In this document: positions 1-8,381 of the stretch, one piece after another
Position numbering within the stretch: the first letter of the stretch is position 1
Layout: every line of letters begins with the position of its first letter
Assembly: GCA_017444345.1 (NCBI GenBank)
Contig: JAFSWW010000095.1
Span: 1 to 43,805, forward strand
DNA from: Synergistaceae bacterium
GTDB taxonomy: Bacteria; Synergistota; Synergistia; Synergistales; Aminobacteriaceae
Direction: 5' to 3'
DNA length: 43,805 bases
Position numbers and translations under genes: made by a program
The notes under the pieces: generated by a model
The model's input: the letters and a program-made list of their open reading frames with translations, nothing else
Told to the model about the DNA's origin: nothing
The model's database searches: none

Positions 1-30
1 ACCTGCGACCTGCGACCTGCGACCTGCGAC
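1..30. repeat. Heptamer tandem array CCTGCGA at left end
   Basis: Four perfect copies of CCTGCGA, framed by a leading A and a trailing C, occupy the first 30 bases and run off the window edge, so the true copy number is unknown. The right end carries a matching four-copy array of CCTGATA. Both fit CCTGNNA. Confidence 0.95.
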
Positions 31-74
31 ATTATACGCAAATTCTTTCATTCTTGTCAACCTCCTTAATACTT

Positions 75-117
75 AAAAAATTTATTCCCTCCGCATGAAT
101 TCTATCACACAGAGGGA
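75..117 (-). terminator. Rho-independent terminator of aspS
   Basis: Read on the minus strand, an imperfect 10-bp stem (TCCCTCTGTG against TGCGGAGGGA, with G-U pairs) closes a 12-base loop and is followed by a T-rich run. It lies about 25 bases after the aspS stop codon. Confidence 0.75.
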
Positions 118-139
118 TTTATTAACAAACAAATTTAAT

Positions 140-1942
140 TTATTCGTCCTTAACAACTTTTATAGCTAACTCGTCAAGCCTTTCCTGTTCGACAACATCG
201 GGAGCTCCTGACATTAAGCACTGTGCTTTCTGAGTTTTCGGGAATGCCATGACATCGCGTATAGAATTCCCCTCACAAAGCAGCATAACGAGTCTATCAA
301 CTCCGAGTGCGAGTCCCCCGTGCGGAGGCGTTCCATATGATAAAGCGTCAAGAAAGAATCCGAATCTCCTTTTAGCTTCTTCGGGGGTAATGCCTAGACA
401 CTTAAATAATCTCGCTTGAATTTCAGGATCGTGAATTCTTATAGAACCTCCGCCGACCTCGTTGCCGTTAAGAACACAATCATATGCGCGTGCCAGTGCG
501 TGTTCGGGGTCATTTTCCATCATGTCGGGATCTTCATCAAGTGCAGGCGAAGTAAACGGATGATGCATTGCTACCCAGCGTTTTTCGTCCGCGCTCCACT
601 CAAATAAGGGGAATTTAGTAACCCATAAAAATTTCCAGTTATCGGGCGAATTGTCAAATAAATCTGCACGGCTCCGGCCAAGTTCGAGTCTCAATGTCCC
701 TAAAATTTCGCAGGCCTTACCCCGTGAAGCATGGGCAACAATAAATAATGCGTCATCGGGCTGCATTTGTCCGAGTTCACGGACTTTGTCGACTTCTTCA
801 GGAGTCAAAAATTTCACAAGAGGGCCTTTGAGTCCTCCGTCTTTATACAAGAAATTAGCGAGTCCTGATGTTCCAAGTTTAATAGCACGGGCTTCAAGAT
901 CCATTATTTCTTTACGTGAGAGAGCAGCACCGCCCGGAAGTCTTAACCCGCGAACGACTCCGCCTGATTCTAAAATTTTCTTGAATGGCTCAAAACCTGA
1001 ATTCTTAAATGCCTCTGCTAAATCACATAATTCTAATTTTACGCGCAAATCCGGTTTATCACTGCCGAATCTGTCCATAGCTTCCCAGTAAGGCATTCTC
1101 AAGAAAGGCGTAGGAATGTCGACTCCACGAATCAGCTTAAATAATCCCTTCATATAGCCCTCGATTAAATTCATAATGTCATCTTCGACTATGTAACTCA
1201 TTTCGATATCAACTTGAGTGAATTCGGGCTGTCTGTCTGCTCGCAAATCTTCATCTCTGAAACATCTTGCAATCTGATAATATCTATCAAAGCCGCTTAT
1301 CATTAAAATTTGCTTGAATAACTGCGGGGACTGAGGGAGCGCGTAAAAGCAGCCTTGATTGACTCTACTGGGAACTAGATAATCTCTTGCGCCCTCCGGT
1401 GTTGCTTTAGTGAGCATGGGAGTCTCAAGTTCTACAAAATCACGTTCAGCTAAATAATTTCTTGTGAATGCGTTAATTTTTGCGCGGGTACGTAAATTTT
1501 TCTGCATTTTCTCTCGTCTCATGTCGAGATAACGATATTTCAGCCTTATATTTTCGTCAACATTGTCGGTCTCGTCGCCTACTTCAAACGGGAGAGGCTT
1601 GGCCTTAGACATAACAAGAAAATCGCTCGCAACAATTTCAATATTTCCTGTTTTAAGCTCCGGATTCTCTGTTCCTTCAGGTCTGATTCGCATTTTGCCT
1701 TTAACAGCTACACAATATTCATTTCTAAGAGCCGCAGCCATCTTGTGAATCTCTCCGGCTTCAGGATTGAACACGACTTGAATCGGCCCCGTCCAGTCCC
1801 ATATTTCAATAAATATAATTCCGCCTAAATCTCTTCGTGCACGAACCCAGCCATTTGCGCGGACTTCTTGCCCAGCGTCTGACTCAGTGAATAAGCCGCA
1901 AAGACTCGTTCTCTGCCAAGTTTTATCAAATATTCTCGCCAA
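140..1942 (-). CDS. aspS: Aspartyl-tRNA synthetase
   Basis: A 600-residue class II aminoacyl-tRNA synthetase of the bacterial type that charges tRNA with aspartate. An N-terminal OB-fold anticodon-binding domain covers roughly residues 1-105. The catalytic core shows motif 2 ([19 protein letters not shown]) and motif 3 ([13 protein letters not shown]) near the C-terminus, with the bacterial GAD insertion between them. Length is normal for the bacterial family. The gene stands alone: a terminator follows it and about 220 bases separate it from the upstream operon. The sequence does not tell whether the enzyme is discriminating or also makes Asp-tRNA(Asn). Confidence 0.97.
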   Translation of the reverse strand: MARIFDKTWQRTSLCGLFTESDAGQEVRANGWVRARRDLGGIIFIEIWDWTGPIQVVFNPEAGEIHKMAAALRNEYCVAVKGKMRIRPEGTENPELKTGNIEIVASDFLVMSKAKPLPFEVGDETDNVDENIRLKYRYLDMRREKMQKNLRTRAKINAFTRNYLAERDFVELETPMLTKATPEGARDYLVPSRVNQGCFYALPQSPQLFKQILMISGFDRYYQIARCFRDEDLRADRQPEFTQVDIEMSYIVEDDIMNLIEGYMKGLFKLIRGVDIPTPFLRMPYWEAMDRFGSDKPDLRVKLELCDLAEAFKNSGFEPFKKILESGGVVRGLRLPGGAALSRKEIMDLEARAIKLGTSGLANFLYKDGGLKGPLVKFLTPEEVDKVRELGQMQPDDALFIVAHASRGKACEILGTLRLELGRSRADLFDNSPDNWKFLWVTKFPLFEWSADEKRWVAMHHPFTSPALDEDPDMMENDPEHALARAYDCVLNGNEVGGGSIRIHDPEIQARLFKCLGITPEEAKRRFGFFLDALSYGTPPHGGLALGVDRLVMLLCEGNSIRDVMAFPKTQKAQCLMSGAPDVVEQERLDELAIKVVKDE

Positions 1943-2127
1943 ATTTGTAACATCCTTTCATGTCATCATGAAAATTTTTTATTTTACGGTGCATATTATA
2001 GCCTGTTTTGATTTCAGCAAGAATTAACGAGAAAATTTTAGCGAAAAATTGCGAGTCAAAAATTGCAATATAACAAAAATTTTTAGCTTTGTGAAGTGTT
2101 GCGATTACTTAAATTAAATCACATTTC

Positions 2128-2155
2128 TGTAGCTGTAAATGTAGCTGTAAAATTT
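2128..2155 (+). repeat. Dispersed 28-bp intergenic repeat, copy 1
   Basis: Two direct copies of TGTAGCTGTAAA followed by ATTT, lying between aspS and the AIR-synthase-like gene. The same 28 bases occur exactly, in the opposite orientation, at 34699-34726, also between genes. Function unknown. Confidence 0.85.
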
Positions 2156-2160
2156 GCAGT

Positions 2161-3108
2161 TTAACGAGCTAGAATCTCCCATAATTCTTCGTGAGTCGAG
2201 AAATTATTTTTTGCGCTTGAGTCAAATTCGCCTATGATTCTTGAATCTATATTATTAGCGTTTAATTTTTCTTGAGCGGCTTTCACTTTCACCGGAGAAA
2301 TAACAGCTAATAACATTCCCGACGAGATTAAATTTAACGGGTCAAAATTTAATTTTTTCGCAGCCCGCCTTGTTAGCTCATGCACAGGAATTGAATCATC
2401 AAAAAATTTTATTCCCATTCCGCAGCCTCCTGAAGTCTCAAATAATGCTCCGTTTAAGCCGCCTTCTGTAGGGTCATGCATATAACGCGCGAATTCCCGC
2501 AAAATTTTAGCAGGCTTCATAATTGATAGATTATTGCTCCATGATTGAATTAATTTTATCTCGTCTTGAGTAAATATCTCAGCAAATAAATTTTCTTTAT
2601 CCTGTGCAAGAATGCTCATTCCTTCAAGTCCCGCGTGGCCTGTCAATAAAATTTTATCGCCTTCACGAATATTTTTCGCGCTTAAATTATATTTCGTCAT
2701 TCCCAGCATAGTGGCTGATATAACGGGCTGTGTATATTTATTTGTGAGTTCAGTATGTCCGCCAGCTATTGAGATATTTAACTCTTTACATGACTCGTGA
2801 ATTTCGCGCATAATTGACTCGATAAATTTAACGCCCATTGAGTCAGGAATTATAAGCGTTACTATAAGCCAAGCAGGGTCGGCACCTTTGCAGGCTAGAT
2901 CATTCGCATTAACGTGTACGAGTAATTTTCCGGCGTTTTTCTCCGCACCTGTTACAGGATCAGAAGCAGCAACAAGAATCCCGTTATTTACGCGAATTAA
3001 TGCAGCGTCTTCACCGAGTCCCCCTCCGACTAATAAATCATCCCGTTTAGCTCCTGTGAAATCTAAGACGCTTTTACGCAATATATCAGGCTGTAATTTA
3101 CCCGGCAT
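2161..3108 (-). CDS. AIR synthase (PurM/HypE-like) related protein
   Basis: A 315-residue member of the PurM/HypE/ThiL/SelD ATP-binding superfamily. The N-terminal half carries the nucleotide/Mg motif around GGGLGEDAALI and the turn NANDLACKGADPAW; the central part has SIAGGHTELT and the C-terminal half HDPTEGGLNGALFE, both hallmarks of the family. It is too short and divergent to be purM itself, and no purine or hydrogenase genes are nearby. Its start overlaps the stop of the binding-protein gene (3108) by one base, so it is the last gene of a three-gene operon with an ABC ATPase and a metal-chelate binding protein. The substrate cannot be read from the sequence. Confidence 0.85.
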   Translation of the reverse strand: MPGKLQPDILRKSVLDFTGAKRDDLLVGGGLGEDAALIRVNNGILVAASDPVTGAEKNAGKLLVHVNANDLACKGADPAWLIVTLIIPDSMGVKFIESIMREIHESCKELNISIAGGHTELTNKYTQPVISATMLGMTKYNLSAKNIREGDKILLTGHAGLEGMSILAQDKENLFAEIFTQDEIKLIQSWSNNLSIMKPAKILREFARYMHDPTEGGLNGALFETSGGCGMGIKFFDDSIPVHELTRRAAKKLNFDPLNLISSGMLLAVISPVKVKAAQEKLNANNIDSRIIGEFDSSAKNNFSTHEELWEILAR

Positions 3109-3971
3109 TAATTTATTTGCTCCCCTTTCTGTGATTCTGCAAAAATTTCTATTAACATTCTCCCGCCCTTCTCAAGCCCTAATAAAGACGGCCGGCTTAA
3201 ATATTTTTCCGGGATCTCGCATATTTTGACATTTTTCAACGCCCCCGCCCAGTGTCTTGAGTGAAAATCTTTCAGAGTCGTATTATTCATTGCTCCAGTC
3301 TGAATTATATAAATATCAAGATTTTTATTTGCGAGAGATTTTATCACACGTTCGAGTCCAAATGGAGCTATTGAACTCCCCGAACGCAAAGGCCGAACAG
3401 AATCAGCTATATTTATTCCGCCTGAAAGTTTTATTAAATTCGCTGCCCATGAGTCCGGAGCGCATGTGTGAATTTCTCGTGAAGTTGCCTCAATGAAGAC
3501 TCGCGGCTTTGTCCTGATTCTTTCAGCTTGTCTGCTTATATCAGCGCGAATATTATTCAATTTATTTATTGCCGAGTCAGGATTCAAATTTAACTCGCTT
3601 GCTAGAATTCGCAAATATTCCGGGAAGTCTGACCAGTTAGGCGGATCAAGACTGATAATTTTTACTCCGGCGCGTTCGAGAATATTATATAAATTCGGGT
3701 TAATTCTCTGAGCAAAAGTCCGAGTTACTACTATATCAGGACTCAACGATAAAATTTTTTCAGCTCCCGACCTGATAGAGACTCGCGGCAAGTTAGGCAG
3801 TAAATCAACATCATCATTTTCTGACAGGGCAATTAAAATATTTTCACCTCCGAGCGCAAAAATATTATCAGAATGCCCGGGATATAGTGAAATCACCCGC
3901 AAATTTTGAGCATTCACAGGCGAAATTAACAAGAAAATAATTAGGCTCGCAAAAAAATAACGTCTTATAAT
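3108..3971 (-). CDS. Periplasmic cobalamin/siderophore-type substrate-binding protein (non-AUG start)
   Basis: A TroA/BtuF-like helical-backbone binding protein for the ABC ATPase encoded just upstream. The mature part opens with VISLYPGHSDNIFALG, contains the typical GAEKILSLSPDIVV and ends after a second lobe with GLEKGGRMLIEIF. The first ATG or alternative start in an ORF scan (3932) would cut the signal peptide in half. Reading upstream in frame restores a basic n-region and a hydrophobic core (RRYFFASLIIFLLISPVNA), preceded by GGAG, but the only possible start codons there are ATT (3971) or ATA (3968). Either the start is non-canonical or an ATG was mutated to ATA. Ligand is likely cobalamin, haem or a siderophore; I cannot choose. 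Confidence 0.8.
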   Translation of the reverse strand: MIRRYFFASLIIFLLISPVNAQNLRVISLYPGHSDNIFALGGENILIALSENDDVDLLPNLPRVSIRSGAEKILSLSPDIVVTRTFAQRINPNLYNILERAGVKIISLDPPNWSDFPEYLRILASELNLNPDSAINKLNNIRADISRQAERIRTKPRVFIEATSREIHTCAPDSWAANLIKLSGGINIADSVRPLRSGSSIAPFGLERVIKSLANKNLDIYIIQTGAMNNTTLKDFHSRHWAGALKNVKICEIPEKYLSRPSLLGLEKGGRMLIEIFAESQKGEQIN

Positions 3972-3997
3972 AAATCACTCCTTCTATAAATATAATA

Positions 3998-4756
3998 TCA
4001 TTCAGGTAAAGCGCGCCACATTTCAGACGGGACGAATTCAGAATTATATAATTTATGCAGGATTTCAGGTGTAATATTTTCGCTCTTGTCAAGTGAAATT
4101 AATTCGCCGTTCCTTATGCCTATATAATAATTTGAGTACTCAAGCGATAAATTTATGTCGTGATTCGCTGTAATGATCGTTCGGCCCTTGCTTGTAAGAT
4201 TGCGCAAAATCTCAAAGACTCCCGCAGCCTTACCCGGATCTAATGCGCTTGTAGGTTCGTCAAGTAATAAAATCTCCGTGTCTTGAGCAAGTGCAGCCGC
4301 TAAAAAAGTTAATTGCCTTTCTCCGTCTGATAATGAAGTTATTTCGCGTCCCAGTAAATGAGAAATTTTCATGATTTCAGCAGCTTGTATAATTAAATTC
4401 TCGTCTATATCATTCAAGTGTGAGAAAAGTTTTCTATATGGGAGCCGGCCAAGTGCAATAATTTCACGAACACTGAAGCAATATGACGGCCTGAAATTCT
4501 TATCGCTCATCACAAAACTTACAGAACGGGCAAAATTTTTCCTGTTAAACTTGCTGACTTCATGAGAAAATAATTTCACGCTGCCTGAATAAAATTTTAA
4601 ACCGGCCAAGACTCGTAAAAGAGTGCTCTTACCGCTGCCATTTGCCCCGATTAATGAGAATAACGCGCCGGAATTTATGCAAAAATTTAAATCTTTCAGG
4701 ACTAAATTATTCCCGTAATTAGCAAATAAATTTTTTATTGTGTAAATTTCTCTCAT
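3998..4756 (-). CDS. ABC transporter ATP-binding protein, FecE/BtuD type
   Basis: A 252-residue nucleotide-binding subunit of a vitamin B12 or iron-chelate importer. It shows Walker A GANGSGKST, the signature LSDGERQ, Walker B ILLLDEPTSALDP and the switch histidine in TANHD. The periplasmic binding protein gene follows 26 bases downstream. The expected FecCD/BtuC permease is not beside it nor anywhere in the window, so the system must borrow a permease encoded elsewhere or has lost it. No strong Shine-Dalgarno sequence precedes the ATG, and I saw no cobalamin riboswitch signature in the 218 bases upstream. Confidence 0.92.
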   Translation of the reverse strand: MREIYTIKNLFANYGNNLVLKDLNFCINSGALFSLIGANGSGKSTLLRVLAGLKFYSGSVKLFSHEVSKFNRKNFARSVSFVMSDKNFRPSYCFSVREIIALGRLPYRKLFSHLNDIDENLIIQAAEIMKISHLLGREITSLSDGERQLTFLAAALAQDTEILLLDEPTSALDPGKAAGVFEILRNLTSKGRTIITANHDINLSLEYSNYYIGIRNGELISLDKSENITPEILHKLYNSEFVPSEMWRALPE

Positions 4757-4974
4757 GAGTCAAGATTATACATGACCTAAAATTTTTATTTCTGTTAATG
4801 CCTGATTGAGACAGAATCGCCGCAAAAATTTTCAAATTCCCGCCTGTTATAACCTGAAAAACTGAAATATTAATTTATCCCCCGCGCAAAGTGAGTCCCG
4901 CCCGCAAAATTTATCCCCCGCACATGCAAAAAAATTTATATAATTAACAAAAAATTTAATGATTATATACGGAG

Positions 4975-6108
4975 ATGATTTATAACTTGGAAAAATTTAT
5001 TGTCTTAATAATAATATTTCTTGCTGGTGTAAAAGCTCAAGCCCTGCCGGTGAGTTATGATTTACGCGCTGAGTCTCGGATTTCGCAAATAAATATTTCC
5101 GGAGATTCTGGCTCTGACTCGTGGGCGGTTGCTGCTGTAGGAGCTTTAGAGTCAAATTTTATGACTCAATATCATGATACAAGCATTAATTTATCGCAAA
5201 AAAATTTAATCCTGAACGCTCAAGAATTCAACGACGAATTTACGACAACTGCAATTTTATCAAGAATGCCGGAATTATATAATCTGCGCTTGAAAAGTGT
5301 ATATTACATGTCGCGATTTATGCCGTTCGATCCTGATTTTATAAGCACTGAGACCCGCAAAAAATTAATCATGAATCACGGGGCAATTTACGCAGGGATT
5401 TATTTAGATTCCGGAAAATTTGATCAGCGCGGAAAATTTATAACATATTTCAACAACTCACACGGGAGAAATATAAATCTCAACGTCTTAATTATCGGCT
5501 GGGATGATAACTTCCCGCTGCACTATTTCACACCGAGACCGGCTCAAAAAGGGGCATGGCTCATAAAAGCAAATAATAAATATTTCTGGACTCCCTATGA
5601 GCAGAATATCAGGGGCGGGGCGGCATTTATTCTTGAAAAATTTAATCCTGACACGAGAATTTATTTACATGACAAGCTGGGCTATAACGAGTCTATAAAA
5701 TTTTCATGGGCCGCAAATATTTTCAGAGTCCGTGAAGATCTAGAATATTTTAGTGAAGCGGCTTTCTATACCCCGTTAAATAATATGAACTGGGATTTAT
5801 ATTTTTATGAATGCGGGAATATTTGCCCGGACTCGCCCGTGTCAGGAATAATGAAGGCTCATTTATCCGGAAAATTTGAGCTTGCAGGCTATCACACTGT
5901 AAAATTTCCTGAAAAAATATCACTCTGGCAGGGAGAATATTTTGCAGTTGTCCTAAAACTTGGCCGGGTAATCATGCCGGTTAGTTATTCAGGAGATAAT
6001 ATAATAGAGCGAGAAAGCTATTTCTCTGAAGACGGGCAAAAATGGCAGGACGGGGCAAATTTTAATTTTAATGCATGTATAAAGGCTTTCACGGTGATTC
6101 AAGAATGA
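4975..6108 (+). CDS. Exported papain-like pseudopeptidase with lectin-like C-terminal domain
   Basis: A 377-residue paralogue of the papain-family protein at 6411. It begins with a signal peptide ending near KAQA and the propeptide-like LPVSYDLR. The catalytic positions are replaced: Cys becomes Ser49 (GSDSWAVAAVG against GPCWAFAALG), His becomes Leu169 (INLNVLIIGWDD against TNHDALLIGWDD) and the Asn of LVKNSFG is Ala in LIKANN; the oxyanion Gln is also gone. The fold landmarks and the C-terminal lectin-like domain (SWAANIF, GYHTV, SYFS) are kept, so it reads as an intact binding protein. GGAG touches the ATG at 4975; a TTG at 4987, 12 bases past the GGAG and aligning with the paralogue's MKKF, may be the true start. 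Confidence 0.85.
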   Translation: MIYNLEKFIVLIIIFLAGVKAQALPVSYDLRAESRISQINISGDSGSDSWAVAAVGALESNFMTQYHDTSINLSQKNLILNAQEFNDEFTTTAILSRMPELYNLRLKSVYYMSRFMPFDPDFISTETRKKLIMNHGAIYAGIYLDSGKFDQRGKFITYFNNSHGRNINLNVLIIGWDDNFPLHYFTPRPAQKGAWLIKANNKYFWTPYEQNIRGGAAFILEKFNPDTRIYLHDKLGYNESIKFSWAANIFRVREDLEYFSEAAFYTPLNNMNWDLYFYECGNICPDSPVSGIMKAHLSGKFELAGYHTVKFPEKISLWQGEYFAVVLKLGRVIMPVSYSGDNIIERESYFSEDGQKWQDGANFNFNACIKAFTVIQE

Positions 6109-6116
6109 ATATTATT

Positions 6117-6178
6117 AGCTATTTTTCACAGGACGCAATAAAATTTAACTCGCATGTATAATTAACGGTGATTCAAGA
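6117..6178 (+). pseudogene. Remnant C-terminal tail of a papain-like gene
   Basis: In one frame this stretch reads SYFSQDAIKFNSHV, stop, LTVIQE, a shortened and broken version of the tails of the two flanking genes (SYFSEDGQKWQDG...ACIKAFTVIQE). It is evidence of a lost third copy between them. Confidence 0.6.
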
Positions 6179-6298
6179 ATGAAAAAATTTTGTGTGATAA
6201 TCTTTATATTTTTGCTAGTAAAAGAGTCTCACGCGCTGCCGACTCGTTATGATTTGCGGGAATTTGTCTATAATATCATCACGGTGATTCAAAAATGA
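6179..6298 (+). CDS. 39-residue mini-ORF: signal peptide plus papain propeptide start
   Basis: Begins with ATG in the first 116-bp repeat and encodes a signal peptide (MKKFCVIIFIFLLV...SHA), then LPTRYDLREF and a tail ending ITVIQK. The tail matches the last residues of the upstream paralogue, so this is an internally deleted papain-like gene. Its TGA overlaps the ATG of the next mini-ORF as ATGA, and GGTGAT seven bases upstream of the ATG could act as a ribosome site. It may be a fossil, or may be translated to a small secreted peptide of about 20 residues. Confidence 0.45.
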   Translation: MKKFCVIIFIFLLVKESHALPTRYDLREFVYNIITVIQK

Positions 6299-6414
6299 AA
6301 AAATTTTTTGCGATAATCTTTACATTTTTGCTAGTAAGAGAGTCTCACGTGCTGCCTTCACGTTATGACTTGTGCGAATATGGCTATAATATCATCATGG
6401 TGATTCAAGGATGA
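6295..6414 (+). CDS. Second 39-residue mini-ORF of the repeat
   Basis: Second repeat unit, same design: signal peptide (MKKFFAIIFTFLLV...SHV), LPSRYDLCEY and a tail ending IMVIQG. Its TGA overlaps the ATG of the full protease gene at 6411, again as ATGA, so ribosomes could pass through all three in turn. Reading frame and spacing are intact despite about ten substitutions relative to the first unit. Confidence 0.45.
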   Translation: MKKFFAIIFTFLLVRESHVLPSRYDLCEYGYNIIMVIQG

Positions 6415-7670
6415 AAAAATTTTTTGCGATAATGTTTATATTTTTGCTGGTAAGAGAGTCTCATGCGCTGCCTTCACGTTATGATTTGCGGGAATTTGGC
6501 CGGGTCACGAGCGTTAAACATCAGGGAATTCCCGGACCTTGCTGGGCATTTGCGGCACTGGGATCTATGGAGTCGAACTGGCTGACTCAAAATTTAGGCG
6601 GGACTCCTGACTTGTCAGAAATGCACTTAGCTTATTATGCATATAGAGATAATAATAAACAAAAAAATTTCACGTCAAAATATAATAACGGGACATTAAG
6701 CCTAGAAGGTAATATATTTCTTGCGTCTGCTTTCTTGTCAAGATTATCGGGGCCTGCATTCGAGAAAGATTTTAGATATGACACCATGAATCTTGATAAT
6801 GTCAAAAAATTTGCTGCAAAAAATAATCCTGAAGATTTTAGACGGCCTATGAGATTGAGAGAAGCATATTTTATGTCATTTAGTGAGAATCCATCGGACT
6901 CAATCAAGAAAGAATTAATAATTAATCACGGCGCAATAGTAATATCATTCTGGCATAAGCTAAATAATTTTCACGGAGATACTTATTTTAACAATAACGG
7001 CAAGCAAACGAATCACGACGCTTTATTAATAGGCTGGGACGATAATTTTTCGCGGGACAATTTCAGCCCTAAACCGTCAAGAAACGGAGCATGGCTCGTA
7101 AAAAATTCTTTCGGGTCAAATACCGGCTTTTTCTGGCTGTCATATGAGCAATTTATAACCGGCGGGACTGCTTTTATAGTTGAACGTGATAAAACTAGGC
7201 TGCATTGTTATTATCATGATGATCTAGGAATTTGCGGGATATTAAAATATTCGTGGGCAGCTAATATTTTCAGGATTCAGACTCGCAAAGAGACTCTAAA
7301 GGAAATAGGCTTTTACACGACTAAGAATAATACGGAATTCGAAATATTTATTTATTCGAGCGGTGAGAGATTCCCGGACTCTCCTGTAAATGGCCAGTTA
7401 CTTGTAAATTTTTCAGGCAATATTAAATATCCCGGCTATCACTGTGTAAATTTGCCCGAAAGTATAAATTTTAGCAAGAATGAATATTTTTCGGTCGTGC
7501 TGAAAACGTCAAATAAATCAATGCCAGTTGAGACTCGAGTCAAAAATTTTTCTGATAATGCAATTATTAACGAGCATGAAAGCTATTTTTCACATGACGG
7601 CATAAACTGGCAGGATGGCAAAAAATTAAATTCAAACGCTTGTATTAAGGCATTCACTATTACGAGATAA
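6411..7670 (+). CDS. Exported papain-family (C1A) cysteine protease with lectin-like domain
   Basis: 419 residues: signal peptide to about Ala19, short leader LPSRYDLREFG, then a C1A peptidase domain with oxyanion Gln38 and nucleophile Cys44 (VKHQGIPGPCWAFAALGSMESN region), His202 in TNHDALLIGWDD and Asn232 in LVKNSFG. From about residue 265 follows the C-terminal lectin-like domain seen in bacterial C1 peptidases (DDLG, SWAANIFRI, PGYHCVNLPE, EYFSVVLK). It should act outside the inner membrane on peptides or glycoproteins. It sits last in a tandem family with a catalytically altered paralogue upstream and two truncated copies directly in front, and its ATG overlaps the stop of the second mini-ORF. 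Confidence 0.9.
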   Translation: MKKFFAIMFIFLLVRESHALPSRYDLREFGRVTSVKHQGIPGPCWAFAALGSMESNWLTQNLGGTPDLSEMHLAYYAYRDNNKQKNFTSKYNNGTLSLEGNIFLASAFLSRLSGPAFEKDFRYDTMNLDNVKKFAAKNNPEDFRRPMRLREAYFMSFSENPSDSIKKELIINHGAIVISFWHKLNNFHGDTYFNNNGKQTNHDALLIGWDDNFSRDNFSPKPSRNGAWLVKNSFGSNTGFFWLSYEQFITGGTAFIVERDKTRLHCYYHDDLGICGILKYSWAANIFRIQTRKETLKEIGFYTTKNNTEFEIFIYSSGERFPDSPVNGQLLVNFSGNIKYPGYHCVNLPESINFSKNEYFSVVLKTSNKSMPVETRVKNFSDNAIINEHESYFSHDGINWQDGKKLNSNACIKAFTITR

Positions 7671-7682
7671 ATATAAAATAAA

Positions 7683-7710
7683 TCCCGGCCATTGTGTTAT
7701 TTGACCGGGA
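7683..7710. terminator. Bidirectional terminator hairpin
   Basis: TCCCGGCC and GACCGGGA pair across a 12-base loop. On the minus strand the right half is followed by TTTATTTT and on the plus strand by a weaker T-run. It lies between the convergent protease gene and the Spy-like gene. Confidence 0.8.
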
Positions 7711-7721
7711 ATAAAGTTTTG

Positions 7722-8090
7722 TTATTCGGGCTGAATCTCATTTGATTCAGGTTCGGGCGGTTCGATGGGCTGAGGCTGTTTATTGAATTCGTCGACCTCG
7801 TCTAAATATTTCTCGAACTCCCAAATATCCAGCTCCTGTTCCAGCTTGATAATCGTCCCGTAAACTTCGCGGGCCTTTGCTTTATTCAATGGCTGACTCG
7901 TTAGTGCTTCCTCAAGATCTACATATAATTTTGCGATTTCTGCTGCATTCCCGCGCATTTCTTTGGGCATATCGGGCGCGAACATTGAGTCAAATCCCCT
8001 GTGATGACGGCCAAAATCACCGTGTGCAAACGCTGAACCCGCAAATAACATTACGCTGATTATCACGAGCAATAATGCAAATTTTCTCAT
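7722..8090 (-). CDS. Periplasmic Spy/CpxP-like protein
   Basis: 122 residues: signal peptide ending FAGSAFA, a His-rich mature start (HGDFGRHHRGF), then MPKEMRGNAAEIAKLYVDLEEAL and KAREVYGTIIKLEQELDIWEFEKYLDEVDEF, which predict two amphipathic helices as in Spy/CpxP-type LTXXQ chaperones and periplasmic metal-sensing proteins. The tail is Pro/Glu-rich. It is first of three minus-strand small exported-protein genes counted from the terminator, opposite a two-component system, a placement expected for an envelope-stress effector. Family assignment rests on pattern, not a clear LTXXQ motif. Confidence 0.65.
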   Translation of the reverse strand: MRKFALLLVIISVMLFAGSAFAHGDFGRHHRGFDSMFAPDMPKEMRGNAAEIAKLYVDLEEALTSQPLNKAKAREVYGTIIKLEQELDIWEFEKYLDEVDEFNKQPQPIEPPEPESNEIQPE

Positions 8091-8111
8091 GAATAAATCA
8101 CCCTGCTTTTA

Positions 8112-8333
8112 TTACTTCTTAAGCTGCTTTGTTAAGTCATTGAGTGAAGGTTTTTGCGGCTTAATATCAGCTGAAGGAAGATTTTTTTGTATTTGCTGCG
8201 TTGCCTGATTCTTGATTTCCTTCTTAACTTGTTCCTTGACGACTTCTTTTGCTGCTCCTGATAGATCCTGAGCAAATGCAGCTGTCGACAAACTTAATGC
8301 GATAACAAATGCTGCTAATATAAATCTCTTCAT
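8112..8333 (-). CDS. Small exported amphipathic-helix protein
   Basis: 73 residues: signal peptide (MKRFILAAFVIALSLSTAAFA) trimmed to about 52 residues that form a charged, Lys/Gln/Glu-rich helix (DLSGAAKEVVKEQVKKEIKNQ) and a Lys-rich tail. No family recognised. Its signal peptide resembles that of the neighbouring Pro/Arg-rich protein, and the three genes at 7722-8882 probably form one envelope unit. Confidence 0.7.
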   Translation of the reverse strand: MKRFILAAFVIALSLSTAAFAQDLSGAAKEVVKEQVKKEIKNQATQQIQKNLPSADIKPQKPSLNDLTKQLKK

Positions 8334-8381
8334 GATAAATAAAAAATTTCTCCTTTCTCATGTTATAGCGCAATTATTATA

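Larger units (their letters stand above)
6165..6500 (+). repeat. 116-bp tandem repeats carrying signal-peptide gene starts
   Basis: Two full units (6165-6280 and 6281-6396) and a third that merges into the start of the protease gene (from 6397). Each unit contains the sequence ACGGTGATTCAAGAATG (with small changes), a signal peptide, LP[T/S]RYDL and a closing TATAATATCATC. The leading part equals the last codons of the gene at 4975-6108, so each unit fuses a gene end to a gene start. Confidence 0.9.

Noticed and set aside
651-1091. 146-residue plus-strand ORF inside aspS
   Set aside because: Antisense shadow of a conserved synthetase; no family resemblance or ribosome site.
4757-4974. Possible cobalamin riboswitch before the B12/iron-type ABC genes
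   Set aside because: No conserved B12-box or stem arrangement could be found on either strand.
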